Shown here: in pieces, positions 1 to 6,956 of the stretch | How the letters are laid out: each line of letters starts with the position of its first letter | Position numbering within the stretch: the first letter of the stretch is position 1 | Assembly (NCBI GenBank): GCA_934096275.1 | Contig: CAKOLK010000010.1 | Coordinates: forward strand, 1 to 23,709 | From: an uncultured Bacilli bacterium | GTDB taxonomy: Bacteria > Bacillota_I > Bacilli_A > RF39 > UBA660 | DNA length: 23,709 bases | Direction of reading: 5' to 3' | Notes under the pieces: model-generated | Told to the model about the DNA's origin: nothing | Databases searched by the model: none | Seen by the model: the letters and a program-made list of their open reading frames with translations, nothing else | Program-made: the position numbers and the translations under genes

Positions 1-84
1 TAGAAAAATGCAATAGTTGATTAACAATAACTACTTTTCTTTTTTATGCTATTATTGTAAAAGACAAATTACAATTTATTGATG

Positions 85-118
85 AGATTAGTTTGAAATA
101 TAACTAGTCTTTTTATTT
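85..118 (+). terminator. Intrinsic terminator for a plus-strand transcript entering from the left
   Basis: A 7-bp stem (85-91 with 104-110, one G-T pair) is followed by a T-rich run at 110-118. It would end a transcript coming from outside the window. The rest of 1-237 is non-coding. From about 140 to 235 it is almost free of G and C, and I see no gene or convincing attachment site there. Confidence 0.55.
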
Positions 119-237
119 TGAATAAGATTTATATTTTTTGTCTAACATAATATAATAATATAATATAAAGAATTAATATAACAAGAATATAAATAATAAT
201 ATAAATTAGTATAAATATTTATATTAAAAAACAAGTA

Positions 238-2073
238 TTAAGTTGGTAGTTTACTTGTTTTAAAAATATTTTTATATAGCAGTGTTCCATCTGGGCTTTT
301 TATTTTTGATAAATTAATAGTGATTATTCCGAGTTCTAATTTGTTACTTTTAAATTTATCATTATCTTTTATAGGTATTATTCTTATTATTTTTTCTATA
401 TCATTTTTAGGTGTAAATGATAAATTAGTGAAATCTTTATTCGGTATAACTTCATAATAATTAACATCATACATTTCTTTTAATTTATTAACATAATTTT
501 CTATTTCAATTCTAGTTCTAAAACCATTATGTGCTACAGGTATGGGAAATTTATCCTCATCCATAAACATAAATAAATCAAGCGGCGTGTCATAATTATT
601 ATGATAATCAATTAAGTCATAATAAAATGAGTTTCTTAAATTTAATTTTTTTATTTCTATTTTTGTACCTAACTTTTCTATTTCTATGTCATCAATATAT
701 TTAGAAATTAGTTTTTGTTTATTTGTTTTATCTAAATAATTCCAACGAACAAACAAATCAATTATATTTTCAGGGTGAAGATAATCTTCTATTTCTTTTT
801 TATCTTTAATAAGCAATAAATCATCCATGGTAAAGTTTAAATTTTCATATTGTTTGCTATCTTGCTCTTGTTTTTCTAGTACTTGTCTTTTATATTCTAT
901 TTGTTTTAATTCATTATCAAACTCATCAAGTTTAACTATACCCTTAATGTATGCAGTTTTAATTCTATCTTTTTCCTTATCTAGTTCTTTTAAATTCTTT
1001 TTATAATCTATTTTATTATAATCAAGTTTTGACTTTATAAAAGGCATATAATAGTCGTTAAATAGATCATCTATGTAAACAAGTACTAATAGTTCTAAAA
1101 GAGTCAAATCTTCAATAGAATCTTCTTTTAAATTAATTTTACAATGATTACATTTATAGTAGTAATATTTTTTATTAAGTTTCTTTTTAACACTAGCTTT
1201 ACCACCAAAATAATTACCACATTTAGAACACTTTAATTTGTTAGTAAAAAGATATGTTGAAGTTCTTTCATAGTGTCTTGCATTTCTTAATTTTTGATAT
1301 TGGCAAGATTCCCATTTTTCTTTATTAACTAAAAGTTCAACTACATTTTCATAATATGTTGGATGTTTAGTTCTTTTACCATGAATATAATCTCCTTTAT
1401 ATATTTCATTAGATAATATCTTTTGAATAGTAGAATCTCTCCAAGTTTTACCTAAAACATTTTCTTTATTGTAAATATTTGCTATTTTTTGGTGACTTTT
1501 ACCTTCTAAATATAAATCAAAAACTCTCACTACAATATCTTTTGTAAGTGGATTGGGAACTAACTTTTTATTTTCTCTTTTATAACCCAGTGTAATTCTA
1601 CTTGGCAAGTGTCCTTGTTTAATTGCACCTGCTAATCCGACTTTAGTTCTTTCAGAACATTTTTCTATTTCATTTTGACTTACACTAGTCATAATTCTCA
1701 TAACCATTCTGCCATTTGAAGTAGTAGTGTTAGATTCATCAGCTAGACAATCGATATCACACTCTAAATCATTAACTATTTTCATTAATTTTTCAATATC
1801 ATAAACACTTCTAGTAAGTCTATCAAGTTTAAATGCTACAATTACATTAATATTCTTGCTTTTTATATCCTCAAGCATTTCTTGATATGCTGGCCGTTTA
1901 TCACTTTTAGCACTGGTTCCTGCATCTTTATAAACTTTAAATATTTCATATCGTTTAAACTTACAAAACTCTCTTAATCTTTCTTCTTGTTCTCCTAAAC
2001 TAAAACCTTCACGAGCTTGATCCTCTGTACTGACCCTAATGTAAATACCTGCTATTTTATTTTCTTTATTCAT
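238..2073 (-). CDS. Large serine recombinase (phage/ICE integrase type)
   Basis: Site-specific DNA recombinase that cuts and rejoins attachment sites through a serine-DNA intermediate. The N-terminal resolvase domain (about residues 6-150) has the catalytic serine in YIRVSTEDQ (Ser15), the DRLTRS stretch near residue 84 and the E-R-rich helix near 137-143. The recombinase domain follows (about 160-270), then a zinc ribbon with Cys282/Cys285 and Cys308/Cys311, then a charged coiled-coil stretch (about 355-415). At 611 residues it has the length of large serine integrases, not of small resolvases. The ATG at 2071-2073 is preceded by an AAGGAG ribosome site. Downstream lies only AT-rich DNA. The gene implies a present or past integrative element, but no other element genes are visible apart from the small unknown gene upstream, so the element edge may be left of the window. 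Confidence 0.93.
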   Translation of the reverse strand: MNKENKIAGIYIRVSTEDQAREGFSLGEQEERLREFCKFKRYEIFKVYKDAGTSAKSDKRPAYQEMLEDIKSKNINVIVAFKLDRLTRSVYDIEKLMKIVNDLECDIDCLADESNTTTSNGRMVMRIMTSVSQNEIEKCSERTKVGLAGAIKQGHLPSRITLGYKRENKKLVPNPLTKDIVVRVFDLYLEGKSHQKIANIYNKENVLGKTWRDSTIQKILSNEIYKGDYIHGKRTKHPTYYENVVELLVNKEKWESCQYQKLRNARHYERTSTYLFTNKLKCSKCGNYFGGKASVKKKLNKKYYYYKCNHCKINLKEDSIEDLTLLELLVLVYIDDLFNDYYMPFIKSKLDYNKIDYKKNLKELDKEKDRIKTAYIKGIVKLDEFDNELKQIEYKRQVLEKQEQDSKQYENLNFTMDDLLLIKDKKEIEDYLHPENIIDLFVRWNYLDKTNKQKLISKYIDDIEIEKLGTKIEIKKLNLRNSFYYDLIDYHNNYDTPLDLFMFMDEDKFPIPVAHNGFRTRIEIENYVNKLKEMYDVNYYEVIPNKDFTNLSFTPKNDIEKIIRIIPIKDNDKFKSNKLELGIITINLSKIKSPDGTLLYKNIFKTSKLPT

Positions 2074-2086
2074 ATTTTTTAAATAT

Positions 2087-2270
2087 CTCCTTTCATATGT
2101 TTGGCATCTTAAATGAGAAAAGTTAAGTCTAAAATTTTAAAAAATTTAAATATGCTTCTCATATGTTTGGCACTTTAAGCTTGAAAAGTGTAGTCTAAAA
2201 TATAGATATTTTAAAAGACACCTCTCACTTGTTTGACATTTTAAAGTTAATTTTACGAAGTCTAACATTT
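2087..2270. repeat. Three imperfect 66-bp direct repeats upstream of the recombinase gene
   Basis: The shared blocks are GTTTGGCA-like (2099-2106, 2165-2172, 2231-2238, exactly 66 bp apart) and AGTCTAAAA-like (2126-2134, 2192-2200, 2259-2267). The array fills the whole gap between the small unknown gene and the recombinase start. On the minus strand all three copies can be read as related peptide fragments around a CQT[SY]E core, and the copy nearest the gene is in frame with the recombinase ATG. This could be coding ancestry or chance, since 66 is a multiple of 3. Possible roles are operators for recombinase expression or recombination-protein binding sites. Confidence 0.75.
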
Positions 2271-2280
2271 AAAAAGATTT

Positions 2281-2553
2281 TTAATGACTATTTATATAAT
2301 CTTCTAAATCTTTAAATACTATTTTGTTTTTAAATGTATTTACATAAACATTATCACATTCATCAAACATTAGGTATTTATTATTCTTAATAACTATAAT
2401 ATGTGGCATAACATAAGCAACATTTGTACCTGTTATATTTTTAATTGAACCATTATTTATAATTGGAGTAGTATTAGTAAATCTTCCAATCATCTCAATT
2501 TTTCTTTTTAATTTATCACTTATTTTTAATTCTTTTGTTTCTATATTTAACAT
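2281..2553 (-). CDS. Small protein of unknown function
   Basis: About 90 residues, starting MLNIETKELKI. I prefer this start over an ATG 24 bases upstream because AAAGGAG sits seven to eight bases before it. The protein is soluble and mixed alpha/beta by eye, with no signal peptide or membrane segment and one Asp-Glu-Cys-Asp cluster near residue 66. It lies between a tRNA terminator and the repeat array of the recombinase gene, so it probably belongs to the integrated segment. I do not recognise the family. Confidence 0.6.
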   Translation of the reverse strand: MLNIETKELKISDKLKRKIEMIGRFTNTTPIINNGSIKNITGTNVAYVMPHIIVIKNNKYLMFDECDNVYVNTFKNKIVFKDLEDYINSH

Positions 2554-2574
2554 ATAATCAACTCCTTTACATAA

Positions 2575-2600
2575 CAAAAAAACTAACTATTTCTAGTTAG
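2575..2600 (-). terminator. Intrinsic terminator after tRNA-Gly
   Basis: A 6-bp stem (2583-2588 with 2595-2600, loop of six) is followed on the minus strand by a run of seven T. It lies about 45 bases past the tRNA 3' end. Confidence 0.7.
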
Positions 2601-2644
2601 CATTTATTACTCTCAGAAGTTAATTTCCGAGTTCCCTATCAATC

Positions 2645-2719
2645 TGGAGCAAATGACGGGAATCGAACCCGCATCCTAGCCTTGGCAAGGCCATGTTCTA
2701 ACCATTGAACCACATCTGC
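2645..2719 (-). tRNA. tRNA-Gly (anticodon GCC)
   Basis: A full cloverleaf can be drawn. The acceptor stem is GCAGATG/CATTTGC with one G-T pair. The D stem is GTTC/GAAC. The anticodon stem of 5 bp carries loop TTGCCAA, giving anticodon GCC. The T stem encloses TTCGAAT. The discriminator base is T and CCA is encoded. Total length is 75 bases including CCA. Confidence 0.95.
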
Positions 2720-2728
2720 ACTAAATAT

Positions 2729-2757
2729 ATTGTATTATATTTTTATAAATATAGCAA
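2729..2757 (-). promoter_or_regulatory. Promoter of tRNA-Gly
   Basis: On the minus strand, -35 TTGCTA and -10 TACAAT are 17 bases apart. The predicted start lies a few bases before the mature tRNA 5' end. Confidence 0.6.
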
Positions 2758-2777
2758 TATATTTGTTGTATTTTTAA

Positions 2778-3335
2778 TTATGCCCTTGAAACATACTTTC
2801 CATCTTTAGTAGAAATTAATATTTTTTCTCCTTCATTGATGAATAATGGTACTTTAACAGTATATCCAGTTTCAAGTGTTGCATCTTTCATAGCACTTGA
2901 AGTAGTATTTCCTTTTACACCAGGTTCAGTTGTTACTACTTCCATTTCTATCTTATCTGGAAGGGATAATCCTAACATTTCTCCTTCAAAGAATGTAATA
3001 TCTACATCTAAGTTTTCTTTTAAATATTTAACATCATCGCCAAGATTAGATTTATTTATATCTATTTGAGAGTAATCTTCCATATTCATGAAAGTATAAT
3101 CATCCCCAGTTGAATATAAATATTGCATTGGTTTTCTTTCAATCCTTGCTAATTCTACTTTAGTAGCAGAGTTAAAAGTATATTCAGTTGTTGAACCAGT
3201 TCTTAAATTTTTTAACTTAGTTCTTACAAATGCTGCTCCCTTACCAGGTTTAACGTGTTGGAATTCTAATATTGTATAGATATTTCCATCAAATTGAATA
3301 GTCATTCCTGTTTTAAAATCATTTACATTTATCAT
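2778..3335 (-). CDS. efp: Translation elongation factor P
   Basis: EF-P binds between the P and E sites and relieves ribosome stalling at proline runs. The 185 residues match the usual length and order: KOW-like domain I (1-65), then two OB-fold domains. The tip loop reads HVKPGKGAAFVRTKLKNL, with the lysine at the modification position of lysine-type EF-P (about residue 32). Domain III carries the typical GYTVKVPLFINEGEKI stretch before the C-terminus. It lies 17 bases after rpmG and is probably co-transcribed with it from the promoter at 3543-3570. No modification enzyme gene is nearby. Confidence 0.97.
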   Translation of the reverse strand: MINVNDFKTGMTIQFDGNIYTILEFQHVKPGKGAAFVRTKLKNLRTGSTTEYTFNSATKVELARIERKPMQYLYSTGDDYTFMNMEDYSQIDINKSNLGDDVKYLKENLDVDITFFEGEMLGLSLPDKIEMEVVTTEPGVKGNTTSSAMKDATLETGYTVKVPLFINEGEKILISTKDGKYVSRA

Positions 3336-3352
3336 TTAAATCACCTACTTAA

Positions 3353-3517
3353 TTATTTTTCTTCTTTATGTAATGTATGTTTTTGACATTTAGGACAATA
3401 TTTATTTAGTTCTAAACGTGCTGTTGTGTTTTTTACATTTTTTTCTGTACGATAGTTTTGACTTTTACATACAGTACAAGTAAGTGTTTTTCCTTGTCTA
3501 TTTTCTAATTTTGCCAT
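3353..3517 (-). CDS. rpmG: 50S ribosomal protein L33
   Basis: A 54-residue protein beginning MAKLENRQGK. I chose this ATG because AGGAGG sits just before it; an ATG 21 bases upstream lies before that site. Two CxxC pairs (CTVC and CPKC) make this the zinc-binding form of L33. The NYRTEKN motif is typical. It is the first gene of the rpmG-efp unit. Confidence 0.93.
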   Translation of the reverse strand: MAKLENRQGKTLTCTVCKSQNYRTEKNVKNTTARLELNKYCPKCQKHTLHKEEK

Positions 3518-3542
3518 AATATCCCTCCTCATTTCCATAGAT

Positions 3543-3570
3543 ATTATATCAAATTTTTCAGAAAAAGCAA
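3543..3570 (-). promoter_or_regulatory. Promoter of rpmG-efp
   Basis: On the minus strand, -35 TTGCTT and a consensus -10 TATAAT are separated by 16 bases, just upstream of the rpmG ribosome site. Confidence 0.6.
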
Positions 3571-3577
3571 AACATTT

Positions 3578-5623
3578 TTACACATTTTTTCTTCTTTCTC
3601 CATTTTTAGTATAATATTTAAAGAAAATATTGCTACTTTTTTCCATTAATCGATAGTTTATATCTGATTTATATTCTCCTCTTTTAGGGTTTTGAACATT
3701 GGGAGATGAAGTCATTATTGATACAATTGGTTTATTAAATGGTGCATATGTAATGAAGTTATTACTTACTGTTTCATTGTCTACTACTCCATCATTATCT
3801 ACATCAATCATACTTTCACTAGTACCGGTTTTACCTGCTGGGTCGTATTCATATTTTATATATCCTGCTCCGGTACCATTTGTCATTACTAATCTAAATC
3901 CCTTTTGTATTCTTTTTATATATTTTTCTTTTGTTTCTACTTTATTAATTTTTACTGTTTCGTTTTCATATATAACTTTTTGATCTTTATCTAGAACACT
4001 TTTTAGAAATCTTGGTTTTATTCTTTCTCCATCATTTGCAACTGTACTTATATATTGACTTAACTGAAGTGGTGTATAGGTATCATATTGTCCTATTGCA
4101 AAGTTTATTAATAAGTCACCTGCTTTACTTGTTCCTTTATAACCAGTCTCTTCTTTTGGATAATCTATTCCTGTTTTTGTTCCAAGTCCAAATTGATAAT
4201 AAATACTTCGATACTTATTAAATGCATCTTCATCAATTTTTAATTTTTTATGAGGATAATATGTAAATCCTCCGACTCTCATCGCAGTAAGATATTGATA
4301 TACATTAGACGAGTATTGTAATGCTTGTAAGTCATTTACATAACCAAGAGTCTTCCATGAACATTTTTCTGGTAAATTATATAAATAAATACAATTATCA
4401 TAGAATGTTGTACCAATATCTATTGCTTTATTATTATACCCAACAATCATACTAGCACCTTTTACTACTGATCCTGGTGTTATAGTCATTAACATATTTC
4501 CTTCTTCATAATTATATGTCTTATATTTATTTTTATCATAATAAACTTGTTCTCCAAGCATTGCATATATTTCTCCGGTTGATGGTTTTTGCATTGTAAT
4601 AAAACTACCTGTATAAAAGTCAGTATTAGCTTCTTTTTTTGTTTTAATTACTTCTTTTTCTAACATTTTTTCTAATTCTAATTGTAAATCTATATCAATA
4701 GATAATACTATATCACTACCTCTTGATCCTTTTTCTACTAGTTTTAATGAGTTATCTTCCATAACTTTATACTTATCTTTTCTACCTTTTAAAATACTTT
4801 CATATTCTTTTTCTAATCCTGTTAAGCCTACTCTATCATCTCTGGAGTATCCAAGTGATAAGTAATATTTCAAATCTTCTTCAGGTATTTTATTTGATTC
4901 AGATACTTTTCCAAATATATTTCTTAGAGTATCACCATATAAATATTTTCTTTCCCATTCTAACTTTGTTTTAAAGCCTTTTAAAGTACTTATGTTTTCT
5001 GATATATAAGCATATTCTTTATCACTAACATCTTTTTTAATGATTTTTTCATCATATGAATAACCTTTATTCATTAAATAATACAAATAAGCTGACTTTT
5101 TATCTCTAGTGTTAAATAGTTTTAAATCATCTTTAGTTATTCTTTTAATCTTAAGTTCATATATATCATCATCTGTTAGTTTTCTGTTTTTTAAATCTTC
5201 AAGTTCACTTGTTTTAATTTTTTTATTTGATATATCTGGATGTTTAAGTATAAAGAATTCTTTTAATACTCTATCTGTTACATTGTTGTAATTAAGATTT
5301 ATTTTACTACTCATAAAGTATGCTAATTCTATTTCTTCATTAACAGTTATGTTTTTTTCTTTTTTATAATATATACTTTTTACTGCTTTATTGTCTACGA
5401 GTAGTTTCATATTTCTATCATATATTCTTCCTCTTGGTGTGCTATCACCATATACATAAACATTAGTCATATTAGTAAGTAACATTTTATAATAGTCACC
5501 ACGTATAATATTTAGATAACATATTCTTCCAAGCATGACAATAAATATAGAAACAATTAATATTTCTAGTACTGTTATTCTTTTATTAATATTATATTTT
5601 TTATTATTCTTATATTTTCTCAT
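3578..5623 (-). CDS. Class B penicillin-binding protein (PBP2-type peptidoglycan transpeptidase)
   Basis: Cross-links peptidoglycan on the outer face of the membrane. The order is one N-terminal membrane segment (about residues 16-38), a dimerisation domain opening with TPRGRIYDRN, and a C-terminal transpeptidase domain. The three active-site motifs are intact: SVVK with nucleophile Ser385 and Lys388, SSN at 438-440, and KTG at 598-600 followed by TSE. At 681 residues it fits PBP2/FtsI-like monofunctional enzymes. The sequence alone does not separate the elongation (PbpA-like) from the division (FtsI-like) role, and no mreC, rodA or ftsW is nearby. The ATG has no clear Shine-Dalgarno site; the 59-base gap to the divergent plus-strand gene must hold both promoters. 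Confidence 0.93.
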   Translation of the reverse strand: MRKYKNNKKYNINKRITVLEILIVSIFIVMLGRICYLNIIRGDYYKMLLTNMTNVYVYGDSTPRGRIYDRNMKLLVDNKAVKSIYYKKEKNITVNEEIELAYFMSSKINLNYNNVTDRVLKEFFILKHPDISNKKIKTSELEDLKNRKLTDDDIYELKIKRITKDDLKLFNTRDKKSAYLYYLMNKGYSYDEKIIKKDVSDKEYAYISENISTLKGFKTKLEWERKYLYGDTLRNIFGKVSESNKIPEEDLKYYLSLGYSRDDRVGLTGLEKEYESILKGRKDKYKVMEDNSLKLVEKGSRGSDIVLSIDIDLQLELEKMLEKEVIKTKKEANTDFYTGSFITMQKPSTGEIYAMLGEQVYYDKNKYKTYNYEEGNMLMTITPGSVVKGASMIVGYNNKAIDIGTTFYDNCIYLYNLPEKCSWKTLGYVNDLQALQYSSNVYQYLTAMRVGGFTYYPHKKLKIDEDAFNKYRSIYYQFGLGTKTGIDYPKEETGYKGTSKAGDLLINFAIGQYDTYTPLQLSQYISTVANDGERIKPRFLKSVLDKDQKVIYENETVKINKVETKEKYIKRIQKGFRLVMTNGTGAGYIKYEYDPAGKTGTSESMIDVDNDGVVDNETVSNNFITYAPFNKPIVSIMTSSPNVQNPKRGEYKSDINYRLMEKSSNIFFKYYTKNGERRKNV

Positions 5624-5682
5624 ATTATTATTTTGGTTAATTTTTCTAAAAACTTACATATAAATTACTAGGTGATTAAAAT

Positions 5683-5925
5683 ATGTATGAAAGTATTATT
5701 AAAAATTATGTAAATAAGCTTACTAAGGAGCATATAAGAAATTTTTGTATAAAAGAAAATATTACTATTTCTAATGAAGAGGTTGATACTATTTACTATT
5801 ATATTAAGAATAACTGGAAAGATATTATGTATGATCCGAATCCTTATTTAAAGATTGCTAAGGAAAAGTTAAGTAAAGATGTTTATGAAAAAATATTGTT
5901 TTTAAAAGATAAGTATCTAAAATAA
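5683..5925 (+). CDS. Small DUF2624-like protein
   Basis: An 80-residue, highly charged, helix-rich protein without membrane segments. The pattern (I-x3-N near the start, LTKEHI then ENITISNEEVDTI, then a Tyr/Ile-rich helix and a lysine-rich end) resembles the DUF2624 family (YqfT of Bacillus), whose role is unknown. AGGTGAT lies just before the ATG. It is one of few plus-strand genes here, divergent from the penicillin-binding protein and convergent with lepB, with which it shares a terminator hairpin. The family call is from memory of the pattern. Confidence 0.65.
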   Translation: MYESIIKNYVNKLTKEHIRNFCIKENITISNEEVDTIYYYIKNNWKDIMYDPNPYLKIAKEKLSKDVYEKILFLKDKYLK

Positions 5926-5948
5926 AAAGGATACTATTTTTTGTATCC
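5921..5948 (-). terminator. Terminator of lepB, at the convergent junction
   Basis: The stem GGATAC/GTATCC (5929-5934 with 5943-5948) is followed on the minus strand by TTTTTATT. The lepB stop codon lies inside the hairpin. The A/T-rich flanks mean it may also work for the plus-strand gene. Confidence 0.75.
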
Positions 5949-6440
5949 AAAGCTATTAAGTGGGAATAGTACTAAATTAGCTCTTCCTAAAATGTCTTCT
6001 TTTTTAAAGCAACCAAAGATTCTACTGTCAAGGGAGTCGCCTCTATTGTCACCGAGTGCAAAGTAACAATCTTCTGGTATTTTATCGTATCCTAAATCTG
6101 TTATATTAAAATCCTCGGTAGATTGATTTTTGAAATACTCTTTTTGCTCTTTATCATTAATATATAGTTTATCGTCTACATATTTTAATGTTTCTCCAGG
6201 AAGACCAATGACTCTTTTAATGAGATATGAATCATCTTTTTTTATTACTACAATATCAAATCTTTCTATGTTGTTAAACTTATAATTGATTTTATTTAGG
6301 ATCATGATTTCTTTGTCTTGTAGAGTTGTATCCATACTTGTTCCATTTACTCTTATTGGGGTAATAATAAAGGTTCTTATTAAAATTATTGCCAATATTA
6401 TGGAACCATAGATTATTATTTCTTTTGTTTTATCTTTCAT
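5934..6440 (-). CDS. lepB: Type I signal peptidase
   Basis: Membrane serine protease that removes signal peptides from exported proteins. One N-terminal membrane segment (about 8-27) is followed by the catalytic box NGTSM with nucleophile Ser35, the general-base Lys75 in LIKRVIGLPGE, and the conserved GDNRGDSLDSR box at 130-140. The 168-residue length matches short Gram-positive enzymes. It follows rplS, separated by the rplS terminator. The ATG comes straight after the T-run of that terminator and no Shine-Dalgarno site is visible, so translation may depend on read-through mRNA or be leaderless. It could process the exported proteins in this window. Confidence 0.96.
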   Translation of the reverse strand: MKDKTKEIIIYGSIILAIILIRTFIITPIRVNGTSMDTTLQDKEIMILNKINYKFNNIERFDIVVIKKDDSYLIKRVIGLPGETLKYVDDKLYINDKEQKEYFKNQSTEDFNITDLGYDKIPEDCYFALGDNRGDSLDSRIFGCFKKEDILGRANLVLFPLNSFGYKK

Positions 6441-6445
6441 AAATA

Positions 6446-6471
6446 AAGAAAAATAAGGCCAGTGCCTTATT
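6446..6471 (-). terminator. Terminator of rplS
   Basis: An 8-bp stem AATAAGGC/GCCTTATT with a 4-base loop (6452-6459 with 6464-6471) leads on the minus strand into a T-rich stretch. It overlaps the rplS stop codon and ends six bases before the lepB start. Confidence 0.75.
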
Positions 6472-6811
6472 TTATTCCTCTTTCTTTAATTCTGTATTGA
6501 CCTACATAATCTCTTAAGAAGTTTAACTTAGCACGTCTTACTTTACCACGTCTTACAACAGTAATATTTGCTAATTTTGGAGAATGTACAGGGAAAATTC
6601 TGTTTACTCCAACACCATAAGAAATCTTTCTAACTGTGAAAGTTTCACTTAGTCCAGAACCTTTACGACTAGTGACTACTCCTTCATAAGCTTGGATACG
6701 TTCTTTTTTACCTTCGATGATTTTTACATCTACACGAACTGTATCTCCTACTCTGAATTCAGGAATATCACTTTTAATTTGTTTAGCGGCCATTTTGTCT
6801 ACTAAATTCAT
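6467..6811 (-). CDS. rplS: 50S ribosomal protein L19
   Basis: 114 residues, the usual L19 length, with family signatures FRVGDTVRVDVKI, RIQAYEGVV, the glycine-rich KGSGLSETFTVRKIS stretch, GVGVNRIFPVHSP and the basic tail RRGKVRRAKLNFLRD. AAAAGGAG precedes the ATG. Expression appears controlled by the structured leader at 6826-6877. In many Bacillota rplS follows trmD/rimM; here it stands alone behind its own promoter. Confidence 0.97.
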   Translation of the reverse strand: MNLVDKMAAKQIKSDIPEFRVGDTVRVDVKIIEGKKERIQAYEGVVTSRKGSGLSETFTVRKISYGVGVNRIFPVHSPKLANITVVRRGKVRRAKLNFLRDYVGQYRIKERGIK

Positions 6812-6825
6812 ATTAACACTCCTTT

Positions 6826-6877
6826 TCTAATACAATCATGATCCTATAGTCAGCGGATTGCTTGATAACGTATATGA
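6826..6877 (-). ncRNA. L19-type ribosomal protein leader
   Basis: The 5' untranslated region of rplS folds by nested pairing: 6830-6833 with 6870-6873, 6835-6838 with 6863-6866, and 6841-6844 with 6855-6858, around a core reading ACGTTATCAAGC on the minus strand. Position, size and core resemble the L19 leader family known upstream of rplS in low-GC Gram-positives, thought to mediate autoregulation by L19. Assignment by pattern, without a covariance search. Confidence 0.6.
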
Positions 6878-6905
6878 TTTTACCATAAAAAATGATTGTT
6901 GTCTA
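6877..6905 (-). promoter_or_regulatory. Promoter of rplS
   Basis: On the minus strand, -35 TAGACA and -10 TAAAAT are exactly 17 bases apart, with the predicted start at the foot of the leader stem. Confidence 0.65.
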
Positions 6906-6956
6906 GTGTTTTACATAATTAATTTATGCTTTATGAGAAGAATTATGCTATTTATA

